From assembly GCA_030998015.1 (NCBI GenBank), contig JARWMV010000235.1:1364001-1428000 (forward strand): a DNA stretch of 64,000 nucleotides, read 5' to 3'. This DNA is from Ceratorhiza oryzae-sativae (lineage: Eukaryota > Basidiomycota > Agaricomycetes > Cantharellales > Ceratobasidiaceae). Of this stretch, positions 25,811-37,740 are shown piece by piece. The notes under the pieces are model-generated. The model ran no database searches, was not told the origin of the DNA, and saw nothing but the letters and a program-made list of their open reading frames with translations. How positions within the stretch are numbered: the first letter of the stretch is position 1; the number at the start of each line of letters is the position of its first letter. Both the position numbers and the translations under genes were made by a program.

Positions 25811-26886
25811 TTACACGTCCCTGTACGAAGGTGGCGCCTCTGCTTGTCGCTCATTCATCTCGTGATACGGGGTGCTGCCATTGTCCAAACTGTGTAGCTT
25901 CTCTGCACCGACTAGGTTCTTCTTTGCTCGACGTCTAGTGAAAATTTAAGTTGATGGTACTACAACACTAAAGAATGCTTACCCCGGCGTTTACCGCACC
26001 CACAACATCCGCACGCAATAACACTAGCGCCGATTACGCTCAACCAGAGCAGGGCAACCGATGCAACGGTCATCCAAGTTGCGTTTCCAAACACAACAGT
26101 CAAAGAACCCTTCGTAGCCTCTTCTACCTTGGTACGGGCAATCGGAATAAGTACGACTGTTTGCGGTCAGTGGACGTCAGCAGGAGCAGCCGGCGCAATG
26201 TTTGACAACGCACTGTCAACCACAAAAACCACCGTCGCTGCAACGGCAGCAAAGATCACAGCGACCAAGGAAATAACATTCAACGACCTTTTGGGGAACC
26301 ATGTTGTGATCAACGATGCGACCAACGATAAGAAAGCCAGCCCGCAAGCTACAAACACAAAGAGCTCAGGTCAGTTTATTTCCCAACTAGCTAACATCTT
26401 GAACTTGCCAATCGGGTGGAGGATCAAGATACCCATTAGCGCCTTGAGAGCAATCTTCGCGAGACCGACTTGCCCGCTGTCGGTTGGACACGTTAGGGAA
26501 TTCCGGGCACAAACAAAAGGGTTACGCACGTTAGTTGTAGCACGGCATCGTCGACAGTATATCCAAGTCTGGGCGGCGTACACACACCGGTATTATCCCA
26601 GGTAGCCCCACCAGAACTGCACAGGTTGTGAGTTTCAAAGATGTTGGGAAAGTCAAATGACTCACTTAAACTTGTAGGCTCCCAAACACATGCCCCAGAC
26701 ACCAAACCGCATGCTAGTGGCGACGCTTGTTTGAATCTCTGGTTGATTATTTGCCTTGACTTCAAGGATATAAATGGTTTTGATTATCGGGAGAGAAAGT
26801 GAGACCAGAAGGAGCAGCAGCCATGCTAAGAGCAGGAATAAAACACGAGGAAGTGGTCGAGTGGTCAGATCAAAACAAACGATCAC
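25811..26886 (-). CDS. SUR7/PalI-family four-helix membrane protein
   Basis: Claudin-like fungal plasma-membrane protein; relatives act in eisosomes or in alkaline pH sensing (PalI/Rim9). Seen: N-terminal helix (VLFLLLAWLLLLLVSLSLPI), extracellular loop with the family-type FGVWGMCLG and a second cysteine block GVCTPPRLGYTVDD, then three helices (VFVACGLAFLSLVASLITTWF, ISLVAVIFAAVAATVVFVVD, and VASVALLWLSVIGASVIACGCCGCGKRR). The cytosolic tail ends EAPPSYRDV with TAA at 25811-25813. The PPSY motif could bind WW domains of a Nedd4/Rsp5-type ubiquitin ligase. Several short introns. PalI versus SUR7 cannot be decided from sequence alone. Confidence 0.65.
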
Positions 26887-27711
26887 GTCTTGATAGCCTA
26901 CCTGAAAATAGCATTAACGGTACGAGAAACCTAGATTTATACATCTTTCTAGTCGATCAGATGGTAAAATGGACTTGTTCAACAGCCAATAGCGAGAGCC
27001 GGGGCGCAATAGGCGGTCAAAAAAGTGCGCCCTTGATGAGTGGACCCAAATGGAAATACGGTTCGCTAGCAACAAGATAACGCGTTCAGATCACAGAAAC
27101 GACCAGAACTTCGTAAACACTGTCGCAGCGAGCAGGTTCCGGACCCGGTATATTTCAAGCAGGTCGGAATAGGATGGAAATTTATAGGAAAGAGAGTGAG
27201 ACCCGAACAGATAAAGGTGTCGTTGAGCAAAGTAAGTTTGGGCGCTTGCCTTGAGCCGAGCAACATCGCTCGGCGTGGCGGTGCGTCTATTTCATACAAC
27301 AACAAATTTGCGTTCCCTCCTAATGCTAGAAAAATAGAACAGCAGACACAGATAGCGCCAGCACGTTGAATTTCAGGAACAGCAGGTTTATTTTGGGCGT
27401 GCACACAGTTTTTACCTGGTGTGCCTCAACGAATTGTCACGGCTGCTGTACCATCCGCCCCACTCCTCGTTGTTTCCTTACGTTGCAGTAGCATGGTGTT
27501 TTGACGTCATAATAGAGCATACCCAATCAAGAGGTTTTCAACCAGCGCCAAGCCTTCGTGGAGTCAAGATGTATGCACAGCGTGACTAAGAGCCGAACAA
27601 GCGCTGACTGCGACTGGGCCAGTCCTCATTCGGCGGCCGGAACCGTCATGGCCACCCAAAATCGTTGTGCCACGAGCTCGCCGGTCAGCGCTGCAAAGCC
27701 TAGGTTGGGAG
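26887..27711. other. Intergenic between divergent SUR7/PalI-like and ICMT-like genes
   Basis: Promoter region for two divergent genes. A minus-strand frame at 27066-27404 has no recognisable domain. Nothing else could be supported. Confidence 0.4.
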
Positions 27712-27719
27712 TATAAAAG
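27712..27719 (+). promoter_or_regulatory. TATA box of ICMT-like gene
   Basis: TATAAAAG lies 80 bases before the ATG at 27792. The same octamer, in the context TATAAAAGC, precedes the decayed downstream copy, which supports it as a real core promoter element. Confidence 0.6.
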
Positions 27720-27791
27720 CAGCACTGTTGAGCTGACCTATTCACCATCGAAAACCACTCAGACCTCGCCCCTACACCCCCAATAACTGAC

Positions 27792-28684
27792 ATGTATTTC
27801 GCTGGTATCAACCTGGCCATCTCTGAATCCCAAGCTCTCAACGCAGCGTCTTGGGCCGCTACTATCATCTGGTTTCGCTCCTGCCTTCCTAATGCCGAGT
27901 ACCGTGCTCACGTTGAGCGTGAGGCCGGGCCTGTCAAGTCCATGCCTCCGGGGAAGCAAGGCCTGATAGTTTCAGCCGTCCATGGCTTGGGGTTGTTCAT
28001 CCCCATGGGCGTATTCATGGTCTCTTTGCCGTTCGCCAGGTTTGATACTCCCAAGTGGCTTTCTTCAGCAAACCTACCTGTCCCGAACTCACACGGGCTT
28101 TACATTGGGGCGAGGCTGGCTGGTTGTGCCGGTGCGCTGCTTGGAGGAGCTCTGGGCAAAAATCTATACAAGCACCTTGGTCTCAGTGGGCCGCTATTGG
28201 TGTGAGTATAGTCGTATCACACGAGAGTAATTTTCACTCACCGCTACAACCCAGGTTCGCGAGCGCCCGAAGCTAGTCAAGACTGGGCCGTACGCAGTCG
28301 TGCGCCATCCAGGATATGGGTATGACCAGCTTTGAACATAACGTGCGGATTAGCTCAAAACGTTGAACGTAGACTTGCTTTGCTTCAAGGATTAATCTTC
28401 ATTGTAGGCGTCGGCTTCGTTCAAAAGGAATTTAATTATGCCTGACGCTCTATGTTTTTAGCCGATGTTTTGGAGTTGGATCTTTGCACCTGGATTTCTC
28501 GTCTCTGCAATTGGGTTCGCTATCAAGATGCCAATCGAGGTATGTTGAACCGTCCGATCCGTTGATATTATTTAGGCTAATTCACCCATAGGAACAAGTG
28601 ATTGAGAACAACAAAGAGATCGGAGATGCATATAAACAGTATAAGAAGGAAGTTCCCTCCAGGATTATTCCATACATTTGGTGA
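27792..28684 (+). CDS. Isoprenylcysteine carboxyl methyltransferase-like membrane protein
   Basis: ICMT-family enzymes methylate C-terminal prenyl-cysteines, or related small substrates, in the ER membrane using SAM. Seen: an N-terminal part with EREAGPVKSMPPGKQ and helices (GLGLFIPMGVFMVSLPFARF, YIGARLAGCAGALLGGALG), then after an intron the family catalytic block VRERPKLVKTGPYAVVRHPGY. After further short introns come FWSWIFAPGFLVSAIGFAI, the conserved acidic pair MPIEEQVIENNKEI and DAYKQYKKEVPSRIIPYIW before TGA at 28682-28684. It is shorter and more diverged at the N-terminus than Ste14, so substrate identity is uncertain. A TATA box sits 80 bases upstream and a degenerate tandem copy follows. 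Confidence 0.7.
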
Positions 28685-28890
28685 TGGGAGTATAACGTGC
28701 AAATTGAAAGTAGGAGAGTGCAATTTTAGCGCATTTGTTCATAAAATGGAAGGAGCCTTGGTGTGACTGAGAGAGGTCGGAGGCCCCCAACAGGTGACCC
28801 CATGAGCCTCCAGAATTGATGCGGCTCGACTGGATAGCACAATTGTGATGCCGGAAATCTCAGCTGGCTACACAATTATCGGACTGAGGA

Positions 28891-28898
28891 TATAAAAG
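28891..28898 (+). promoter_or_regulatory. TATA box of the decayed ICMT-like copy
   Basis: TATAAAAG followed by CA, like the box before the intact ICMT-like gene. It sits 117 bases before the ATG of the relic at 29008. Confidence 0.45.
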
Positions 28899-29007
28899 CA
28901 AGTCCAAATCTGACCCAACCTCCTTCCTTATACCATACGTATTTGGCACACATAGTTACCACAGACCCCCAATATTTTCTCCAGGATAATATCTATTTTA
29001 CCTTGAT

Positions 29008-29850
29008 ATGAGACGACTCAAGCCGGATACTACTGTTGACAAAGCATTACTTGAGGTAGGTCCCATTAAATACATGCCCTTTGGCAAAAAAAGCAGAGTT
29101 GTTTTGCACGCAGACATCGGCGGCGCGTTTGGATCTATACTTCCCTTTGTTGTTTCACTCCCGAGTTTGGCATTCAAAGTCTGCAGTAGCTAAATGTAAT
29201 TAGGTCGATCTTGAAGTAGGCAGGCGGAACTTGGGTAGTTTTGAGAGTGACTGATTGTCTCGGGACACTTGCAACTGATGGGGATTGGAGGTTATTTTCA
29301 AACACTTGGGGTCAAATTCGAATTTCGAGGGTAAGTCTTCGGTCTCATGGTACAACCTGCATCGAAGAGACCTATAAATGGGCTGAGCAACGGTCTCAAG
29401 TGTTGAAGATCGGGCCATGTAACATCCCACCATCCTGGACACAGCGGAATCTTCTATCTCTAAGCCCGAGGCAAATGATAGATTTTTTGCGTAGCATGGA
29501 TTTCAGCTAGCAATCATACGGACCTGAAGTGGGGCTCAGTCATTTGTGTGGATTTCTTTTGCAGCGTTCGCCTGTGTCCGAAAGTTAGATTTCGGAACTG
29601 GGCATTTATTCTTACATTAATTATCACAGGTGCTACATTCATAGTTAGCGCACATAATAATTGAGGTGATTTATATTGAGGCTGAAACCTCTGATTACGT
29701 GCGCTGCCTGGACGGCCGCGGCTATAGTAGAAGGTCCTGAAACACCATGAGGATATCGAGTACGCATACAAGCGATGCGACGAAAAGCCTTACATTCGGT
29801 ACAACGCGCGCGAGGCACCATTTGGGCCCAAAGCTATTGTCATTTATGAG
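29008..29850 (+). pseudogene. Decayed tandem copy of the ICMT-like gene
   Basis: Scattered frames keep the order of blocks in the upstream gene. GPIKYMPFGKKSRVVLHADIG...PFVVSLPSLAF matches GPVKSMPPGKQGLIVSAVHG...GVFMVSLPFARF. Next, RSQVLKIGPCNIPPSW matches RPKLVKTGPYAVVRHPG. Finally, a possible match of EDIEYAYKRCDEK to KEIGDAYKQYKKE lies near 29753-29790. Stops and frame changes separate the blocks, so no full enzyme can be made. The right boundary is approximate. Confidence 0.55.
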
Positions 29851-30294
29851 AAGCGTACAAGTGGTTGCATCACAAAATGGATCGTTATCTCATGTAGCTA
29901 CTACATGTGTTGCGAGCCACTGTATGGCCTACAAGGGGACATGTCGATGTGGAAGGTCGGGCCGCAGAGGTGTCCAGTCAGAGTGGGAGTGGGTGGCAAC
30001 ACCATTGACCTGGTCTCCGCTTGGGCCCGGGTGTCGGCGGTACAAAAGACCCGTCGAGTCCGAACCGACGGTAGCCAAATGAAACAATGGAAAAACATCG
30101 GCCGGTTCACCGGATCACGTGACGAGTGTTTGTTGGGCTCCCAGGGTCCTCTCATCCAAAATCTCAGTAAGGTTTAGAGATCGTCCGTTCACCTCAACCA
30201 ACCCCTCCCCCTCCTCCTGCCCGCCTCGTGTAAGTTCAGCACGTTCGAAATCGACCACCACCACCAACGCTAATCTTGCCGCCAGCCCGACGCA
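29851..30294. other. Promoter and 5' UTR of RCC1
   Basis: Spacer before RCC1. Pyrimidine-rich CT stretches around 30180-30290 fit a fungal 5' UTR or transcription start region. No repeat or RNA gene recognised. Confidence 0.4.
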
Positions 30295-32293
30295 ATGCCT
30301 AGGAAAGCAGCTGCGACCACCGAGGCCAAGACGACCAGAAAGCCCGCCGCTGCACCCAAAGCCAAGGCGGCGGCGACGACCAAGGCTGCCACCGCAGCGA
30401 AAAAGGCAGCTACCAAGGCGGCTGTCAAACCCACCAAGGCATCGGCGGCCAAGGCAGATGCAGCGCCCACGACCAAGGCAAAGCTGCTCCCACGCGAGGC
30501 CGCAAACGCGCGGCGGAGGACACTGCGACAGCGCCGGTCAAGCCGCGAAGAAATCCAAGTCGGACTCGCCTTCCACTGCGGCCGAGTCTTCGCTGTCGGA
30601 GGCAGAGAGCGCACCGCCCCCGCAGGCGAACGGCGTGAAGAAGACGGCGAGCAAGTCCAAGGTCGAACCCGAGCCAAAAAGGCGCCCGCACCTCGCAAGC
30701 CCCGCGTCCTTGGCCCGACGCTCAACTCGGTGCCTTCTATTCCTGAGCATCCTCGACCTGCCTACCAGATGCTGGTGTTCGGCAACGGTGATTCGTCACA
30801 ATTTGGCATGGGTCCTGACGCCACGGGCGAGTATTCCCGACCACGCATGCAAAAGTTCTTCAAGACGGCTTCTGACGAGGGCAAGCTTGGTGGAGAGGGT
30901 GCTGGGCTGGAGTCGTTAGCGGCTGGAGGCTTGCATACTCTCGCCGTCGACGAGTCTGGCAAGGTATGTTCAGTCGTTGCTGTTCGAAACTATGTTTGTT
31001 AATGTGATTTTAACAGCTGTGGACATGGGGAACCAACGATGACGGTGCTCTGGTCGCATGGTCGAAGGACCCGACCCAGAGGACCCAACCAAAACCATCG
31101 AAAGCGATATTGCCGAATCGACGCCGACCGTTCTCAAGACCCTTGTGATGAGGGGTTCCGCGTCATCTGTTGCTGCTGGCAACAACGTCAGTGTTGCTCT
31201 TAGCACAGAGGGCCAGCTGCGAGCCTGGGGTTCGTTTAGGGTATGTTCACTTAGCGCTCTTGTTGAAAACGCTTTTAACTCGGCTGCGTCAGTCCAACGA
31301 AGGTGCTTTCGGATTTGATGGTCAACCTGGTTCTTCGCGTATCCAGCACCTGCCAACATCACTCGCTCACCTTACGAAGGACACCTTTGTCCAAGTCGCG
31401 TGCGGCGGTGACCACTGCTTGGCTCTTACCGCCACGGGCTCGGTTTACGTATGGGGAACCGGCGAGCAATACCAGCTAGGACGCAAAATCCTCGAGCGCC
31501 ATAAGAAGCATGGTTTGTGCCCATCGCCCATTTTTACCAAGCCACGACGTGCTGACGATTCTATCCAGGTCTATTCCCTGAGAAGTTACACCTGCGTAAC
31601 ATCGTATCGATAGGCTGTGGGGCTTATCACTCGTTCGCTATCGACAAAGATGGGATCGTTTACGCGTGGGGCCTGAATGTCAAGCGACAATGTGGTATTC
31701 CTGGTGAGGAGGACCAAATTCTCCAACCTACCCGCGTCCCTGCACTTCATCCGGACAAGCTCGGCCATGGTGCACGGGTTATCCAAGCCACCGGTGGAAA
31801 CCACCACTCGATTTTCGTCACCAGCGACGGGCGAGTCTACGGCTGTGGTAACCTCACCGACTCGCAGCTTGGCCTGGGTGAAGACCACCCGGCCATCACA
31901 GAAGCCGAAGACCCAGAAGAGGTGAAATATGCCATGTCTGAGCCGGTTCTTATTCCTTTCCCTCCGCCCCCCGATCCCAACACCCTCGACCCGGAGGTCG
32001 GGCCGTATGCCGAGGCTGCTGCCTATCCTCCACGAACACCCATTGCACGCGTGAGTGTCGGCACGGATTACACGCTCGCCGTGTCCAGGGCTGGACATGT
32101 GTACAGCTGGGGAGACGGTCAGAGCTGCGAGCTGGGCCTGACGGTTGAGGGGGATGATGAGGAGAGCGTGGTGCAGCAGAAAACCCCCAAGCGGATTATC
32201 TGGAAAAACGTGGACAACTGGTTTGTCCAGGACGCGGGTGCGGGTGGTCAACATTGCGTGCTGCTGGTCCGAAAGATCGAGGAAGCCAATTAG
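30295..32293 (+). CDS. RCC1: RCC1/Pim1-like Ran guanine nucleotide exchange factor, with one-base frameshifts
   Basis: Chromatin-bound GEF that loads Ran with GTP in the nucleus. Seen: an N-terminal Lys/Ala-rich chromatin-binding tail (repeated TTKA and AAKK), then RCC1 blades: LVFGNGDSSQFGMG, AAGGLHTLAVDESGKLWTWG, VAAGNNVSVALSTEGQLRAWGSF, VACGGDHCLALTATGSVYVWG, GCGAYHSFAIDKDGIVYAWGLN, ATGGNHHSIFVTSDGRVYGCG, VGTDYTLAVSRAGHVYSWG and GGQHCVLLVRK. Stop TAG at 32291-32293. The frame breaks at about 30475-30483, 30537-30544, 30675-30682 and 31051-31054. In each case one added base restores family-like sequence; for example the last gives ALGRMVEGPDPEDP. Three of the four lie in short G or A runs. 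An intact version is expected in the living genome. Confidence 0.85.
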
Positions 32294-33479
32294 ATGTCGT
32301 CCAGAGACGAGGTGTAGATAGTTTTGTCACTGGAAGGTGGAGAAAGAAAATCGAGTCGGGACAGAGCAAGGTTCTATTCTTCTTTTTCGCGACTCGACTG
32401 CCGAGTATTCGATGGACATTGGATATCCGTTTTATTTTTTTGTCTTTGTTTGCGCTCACTGCTTCATTTTAGTTTGATTCATTTACTTATACGATCAAGA
32501 GTTTGTACCGTTTTCGCATAGTGTGTACACTACCATATACTCAGAATACTTGATGTTTCCTTTCGGAAAACTTGAGTGCTCGTAGCGCGCATCGGCTGTT
32601 GAGTGTGCAGGGCTCACGTGATTTTGATTTTTTCCTCTGCTGATGTCCCCCGCCCCTGTGGCTGACTTGCTTGTTTTCTCTCTGGACTTGGTCTCGTGCG
32701 GTTTGACCTGGTGATCATGTAGCACGCTAAAACTGTATGCAAAAAAAAAAGCAGGGCTCACGTAATACAAAACCCAAGGGCAAAATTAGTACCTTTGTAT
32801 GCAGGACGCCGGGATCTAATGTAGCTAAGTTTGAGGATAAGGAGTACTAGGAGAGGTCCGCAATCAAAGGATGATCAAGAACATGGTTAATGTGACGTAT
32901 GTATACTGGTGTGTTCCACAAAAGTAGAAGCACACTGCAATATTTTTTATCTACCAATGTGGGGCAACGCACACCCCGACCAGAAGAGAAAGAATGTCCC
33001 CGCGGATAAAGCTCTGTAGAGGGTAAAAGCGGAATTCATGGTGGTAAGTTGCCCATGTACGCTCCACGGGATAGCCCCTATGTCGCGGCCAGGGCTGAAG
33101 CCAGACTTGTGGGGCGTGTGGGAAACATGCGCATATTTGACTATCTTCTTTGTCTCATGGTTTTCAAAGAATACGGGGTGCCTAGTGTGCAGCGTGTAGG
33201 TATCTTTCAGATAAGTCAATATAATCTGTTCCCATTTCCATGTCAAAACTACAAGCATACACGCAGCCGGCATAGTTTCCGTGAGTAGGATTCGGTCAGA
33301 ACATGTATTTATTTTAAATGGAGTAGGCTAGTGAAGCACATTCGCGAGAGGAATGAAAAGCAGCTTAGGCTGTGGGAACGGTAGCATGGCTGAGCCAGAC
33401 ATGAGCTCTCTGCAGTTACGGTCGCCAGGAAGACTAGCCAGTACTTACCGTCACAAACCACTCAGTGGCGTTACTATTC
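32294..33479. other. Intergenic between RCC1 and NLR-like gene 3' ends
   Basis: Contains the RCC1 3' UTR (T-rich). A minus-strand frame at 32947-33273 has no recognised domain. No repeats were noted. Confidence 0.4.
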
Positions 33480-36400
33480 TTAATCGCTCCGATACTCTAT
33501 ATCGGACTCGCCTCGCTGGGATGCGGAGTCGAGATCGCGCAGTAGCCGAGAGAGTGTCGCATCAAGACTCGCAAGGCGTGCTTTAGTCAGATTCTGACAT
33601 AGAACCGCCTCATATAGTATCGCAATCGCTAGCTCATCCTGATAGTAGTATACCAAGTTGTTCGAAAGTTGAACAAGAGTTGAGACGAAGCTTAGTGCAT
33701 GAGTGGCCATTTCAGCCTCGTCGAGTTGGCTACACGCCACTATTGCCTCGTGAAGGGAGGCAATATATGGGTCACTGCCTAGGATTATTTGGCAATAATA
33801 AGCTCCATCTCCGGACTGATTTGAGGAACATTCTGCAGGGGCAAACCTGCGTATCGGCTCGGGAGGTTGGTCGGAAAATTTCCCCACATAGGGGTCCACG
33901 CGATCATTTGGAGCAGGCGCTCCAGAATCAGCGGCAATCCTAGAATGGCAAGAAAAATAGGTCGCGAGTGATTGAGAGAGGTTAGTTTCATGTACGGACG
34001 GTTCCTCCGTTGCCAGTTTTCGGTATAGCTGCATCGACTGCACTATTGCTTTGATAGCCTCTGAGTGATTGTAAAGGGAAGAAAGGCATATTGCCATGCG
34101 ACTGAATGAGGTGGCAAACTCGGAGGGGGTATAGATGAGGGGTCGATCTATAGCTAATTCGCGATAAACTAGTGCTGGTGATTTCTCCTGAGAATAGCCG
34201 AAGGTATCCGAGTCGGCTGAGCACAGAATCACGACCAAGGGTTTTAGAGCTTGAGTAGACCGCTGTATCCCTTCTTCCAGCATTTGAAGAGAGCCTTCAT
34301 TTCGGTTCTCGCTCCCGAGGAAATCACTGAGAAGCATGCAAGCTCTTCCGTACTCTTGAAAAGCGGGTTGCAAACTTTGCATGTATCCGAGGCCTAGCTT
34401 GTCCTAACTCACACGGTATCAGTCCTCGGGATTCAGAGATTAGCTCAGCCTACTAACCAGCAACGACTTGCGGCATCTCAGTATGGGGAACCATAAACCG
34501 CACGCTACCGTTAACTCTAGCCAAAGCACCAGCTTGCTGCCCAAGAAATACAAAAGCTGCTGTTGGATAAACTCTGTATGCTCGCCCAAGGGTACGCTAC
34601 TTGAAATTCCTTCTAGAAATACTAAAAGTTGGCCAATTATTTTGAGTAACAAGTAATGATACTGGCTGTTGAAATTCACACGGTTCTTACCTCGTTCACG
34701 GGTTTTAGAGGTGTCGGAAACATGCTCTGCCCAAAATTGACACGCATACCACAAAGCTTGTGGAATCGTCTCTTTGCTCAGAGTTGGCACTCGAGACAGT
34801 TGCGTGTTTTTATGGGACAAGTAGCCAGCTATAGGTAGGTCGCTTCGCAGCTCTCTATTGAGAATTACTAGACATAGCTCTGCAAGATCTTCGGTAGTCT
34901 TTCCTTCCCGGATTTGATAGCATGCGTGCCGGGGCAAGCCTGCCGAATGAGTCATCAAGAAGTCACAAAGTGATGGGTGTATTGCTTGTACGGGATGGGT
35001 ATTGTGTTCAGACTTGTTCAAGCCTGTGAACAAAGGGCTGAGATTTTGTAGTGTATAGTTTGATACAAAGTCTCGATTGCTTGACACCACCAGAGAACCC
35101 TGCGGTGAACCAGATTCCGTCAAGCATGGAGTGGATTCATGCGATAAGGGGCGCTCCTCCAGAAGTTTTTTTCGACTATTGAATAACTCTTTCATGGCCG
35201 ATATCGTTAACGGAGCCTTGGCCGTAAGGGTCATTCCGACCAGCCTATGGTATTCATCAACAAAGCTCTGGTCGGTCCAATCAAAAGACTCGAGTATCGA
35301 TGCATACAAGACATCCATTTGAGCATAGGCTGTGGATGTTTTTGCCCCATCCGCCGATAGCAGTTTTCGCAGTTCTCCAGTGGGGTCGTTGCGACGATGA
35401 AGATATTCGCAGATGACTGTTACCCATTGAAATAGCCCACCAGCTTTGGATATGAACTGATTCTTGAGCGTTTCACCTGGCCAGTCGTCCTCCAAGTTTC
35501 TATTCTTTGCCAGTAGCCGAAGTTTATGCATAATAAATACGATTATGTCGTTCATGTTTGCCTCGCTGGTTATGCTTAGCTCCCTCGTGATTACGTGGCG
35601 TTGAAGCGTAAGGTAGTCTATCTCGGGAGATGCACGCGAAGTTATGAAGAAGCGGAAGCTGGATGGAAGATATTGAATTTGATCCGACAATATTTCAAGG
35701 AGTTCATAGTCGCTTCCTTCGTCTAGGCTGTCGATCACGAAGACTTTTGGGCCTGGTGCGGAAAACCCTTTGCACGGCTTGCTGATTAGCCGGTCAAATT
35801 GAGAACGCAGTGATGCAAACAGTATCCTCGGGTCTTCCTGAATAGTAGCAGCAATAGATCGTGCAAAGCAATTATCGATACTGCCCAGGTCAAAGGCCAT
35901 GGTGCTAAACAGTGCTGTGGGGTTGTTTCTGTCTTGTACATTGCGGTTGAAAAAAAATGAGGATACAAGCAGCCCTTTTTCATCACATTTCTGAGCTATG
36001 GTATGAGCGATGGCAGTCTTGCCTGAGCCAGCCACACCGGTCAGAAGCATAATTTTTGCTCCATCCACGTTTTGGGAGTCGTCGAGATCGGTTTCGCCAT
36101 TTATCCAGGCAAGTATGCGATTAACTAGATCAATTCGTGTATCCTTTAGACAGGCTTGAGTAATGTTCCAAGATGCGCCCTGGACCCGTCGGAGTTTGTG
36201 AAGTGCTGTATTTATGCTTACGAGCGATGCCTCTTGTGAGATGGAATCAATTTCAGTCTTGAGCCTCGAGGTGTTTTGGGCTACAATGTGAACTTGAACT
36301 TCATTTGAGCACTGCACCAAGGAATTCGATAGTTTGGCATGCTTACGATCGTTTTGCTGTTGGATCAATGTCACGAATACTTTATGTATATCAACCATGG

Positions 36401-37012
36401 TTGTGATCGAGTTATCCAGCTATAAAAACCGTCTCAGCCAATGTTCAAGGAAGATAATAGCAATAATTTGAAGCCACTAGCTCACGTGAAAAAGAGTCAT
36501 GGCGTTATTGAGCCGCTCCTTTAATTCATATATTTTCTCTGCGTCGTCCATAAGGCTAGTAAGCCGTTTGTATTGCGGTAGCGATTGTTCAATTTCGATG
36601 CGTCGAGCAATCTCCTCCAGTACTCTATACCGATATATGCATGATTAGTGGCTTCGCAGCATATGAGAAGGCAAAATTCATGCCCTTTAAGTGTTTTTAA
36701 ATTATTTCCGGCCTCTTCGTGCGCTTCGGATGCGCTAAGAAGTGACTTGATGATGCTTGCAGTCGCATCGCGGACATACTCAGCAAAATCTTGCCACTTT
36801 CTTTGGCTCACGCGAATACCCTATTGTTTAATTCGATTAAATTTTTGGTATACAAGGTCATGTTCTGCAGGTACCTTGACGAGCTGGAGAATCTGCAGCG
36901 CATCTGCTGCAACGCTCTTAAGCGTGGGGATGGCGCCCAGGGCCTCGGTAGCTAGTTGCAAAAAATGCAGGGCAACTTGCCCGGATACGCTGAATGTTCG
37001 AGGCAGGGACAT
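33480..37012 (-). CDS. NLR-like NACHT ATPase: helical N-domain, NACHT, TPR-like C-terminus
   Basis: STAND ATPase of the type used by fungi for non-self recognition and regulated cell death. The start at 37012 (MSLPRTFSVSG) is the first in-frame ATG. The first roughly 200 residues, over three or four exons, are helical (QLATEALGAIPTLKSVAADALQ, YVRDATASIIKSLL) and resemble the four-helix MLKL/HeLo-like bundles that precede NACHT in agaricomycetes. NACHT: Walker A LLTGVAGSGKTAIAHTIA, Walker B KVFVIDSLDEGS, sensor FRFFITSR, and a winged-helix-like stretch with LTISAMKELFN and IHPSLCDFL. After an intron joining KSLL to DKLGLGYM, the last exon (33480-34382) has degenerate TPR units (VYRELAIDRP, AICLSSLYNHSEAIKAIVQSMQLYRKLATEEP). 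The frame appears intact. It stands head to head with the TPR-CHAT gene. Ligand and partner unknown; membrane-active role of the N-domain is inferred. Confidence 0.8.
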
Positions 37013-37380
37013 GGTGGACGAAAAAAGGCCCGTGGCGGCCGTTTGGGTGATGCTGCACAGCACAGCAGATCAAATCGATACTAAACTAGAGAAGGCGAGT
37101 CACTCGGGGTGGCCACCAAAGACGCCCTTGCCCAGTTCTTCGCATTCCACCTCAATTATCCAAATATGACAAGTAACGCGGTGTGATGTCCACGCTGAGC
37201 GCTTGTAACCGATGGCCGTGTGCGAATCATGCCGGACTGGCGCTTACGTAGGGCCAGGTAACTCCCGTGGCTCTCACGCTTCTCGTGACACAACCTGTTG
37301 GACCTCAATGTCCCCGAAGACATATGGTTGATATATATTATCATCCAATGCAAACATGTCACATACTTTTCTGTGGCAAT

Positions 37381-37740
37381 TTTTATTGGGTGTAAGCGCG
37401 GGTTTCCACAATACTGATGCAACTACGAATGCACCGAACTGGCTAAGCATGAGTTCAGGTTATCAATGCTGACAATCGTTTTAACTCTTTTCTATCCTGA
37501 GCACCTTTAATCCATCTCTAATTCCCTTAACCCAATCCTCCCCAACCCTACACGGATTGTACGATTCCCATTCAATTTGGGTGTATTCTGCTCCCCCTCG
37601 CCTCCTATCGCGTGAAGCCTCCAAGATTAGCCCTGTCATCCCAGCCGGAGTGACTCTATTTTGGCGGCAAGCTTTGGATTATGGTTGGCGGGCAGTCGGA
37701 GCAAAAGGAGAAAGGCTAAAAAAGGTAAAGGGGGGATGAT
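37381..37740 (-). pseudogene. Diverged copy of the AFG1 gene 3' end
   Basis: Plus-strand sequence here matches 42256-42600 over about 340 bases at roughly 70-75% by eye. Shared runs include TTTCCACAA, CTACGAATG, CCCAATCCTC, TCAATTTGGGTG, the GTGAAGCcTCC/ACGAAGCtTCC block and CTTTGG. The second location is the end of the AFG1-like gene on the minus strand, so this is a non-functional fragment of that gene in the same orientation. It lies in the divergent spacer between the NLR-like and TPR-CHAT genes. Confidence 0.7.

Noticed and set aside
32947..33273. 108-codon minus-strand frame in the RCC1-NLR spacer
   Set aside because: No domain, no neighbouring exon and no sign of conservation.
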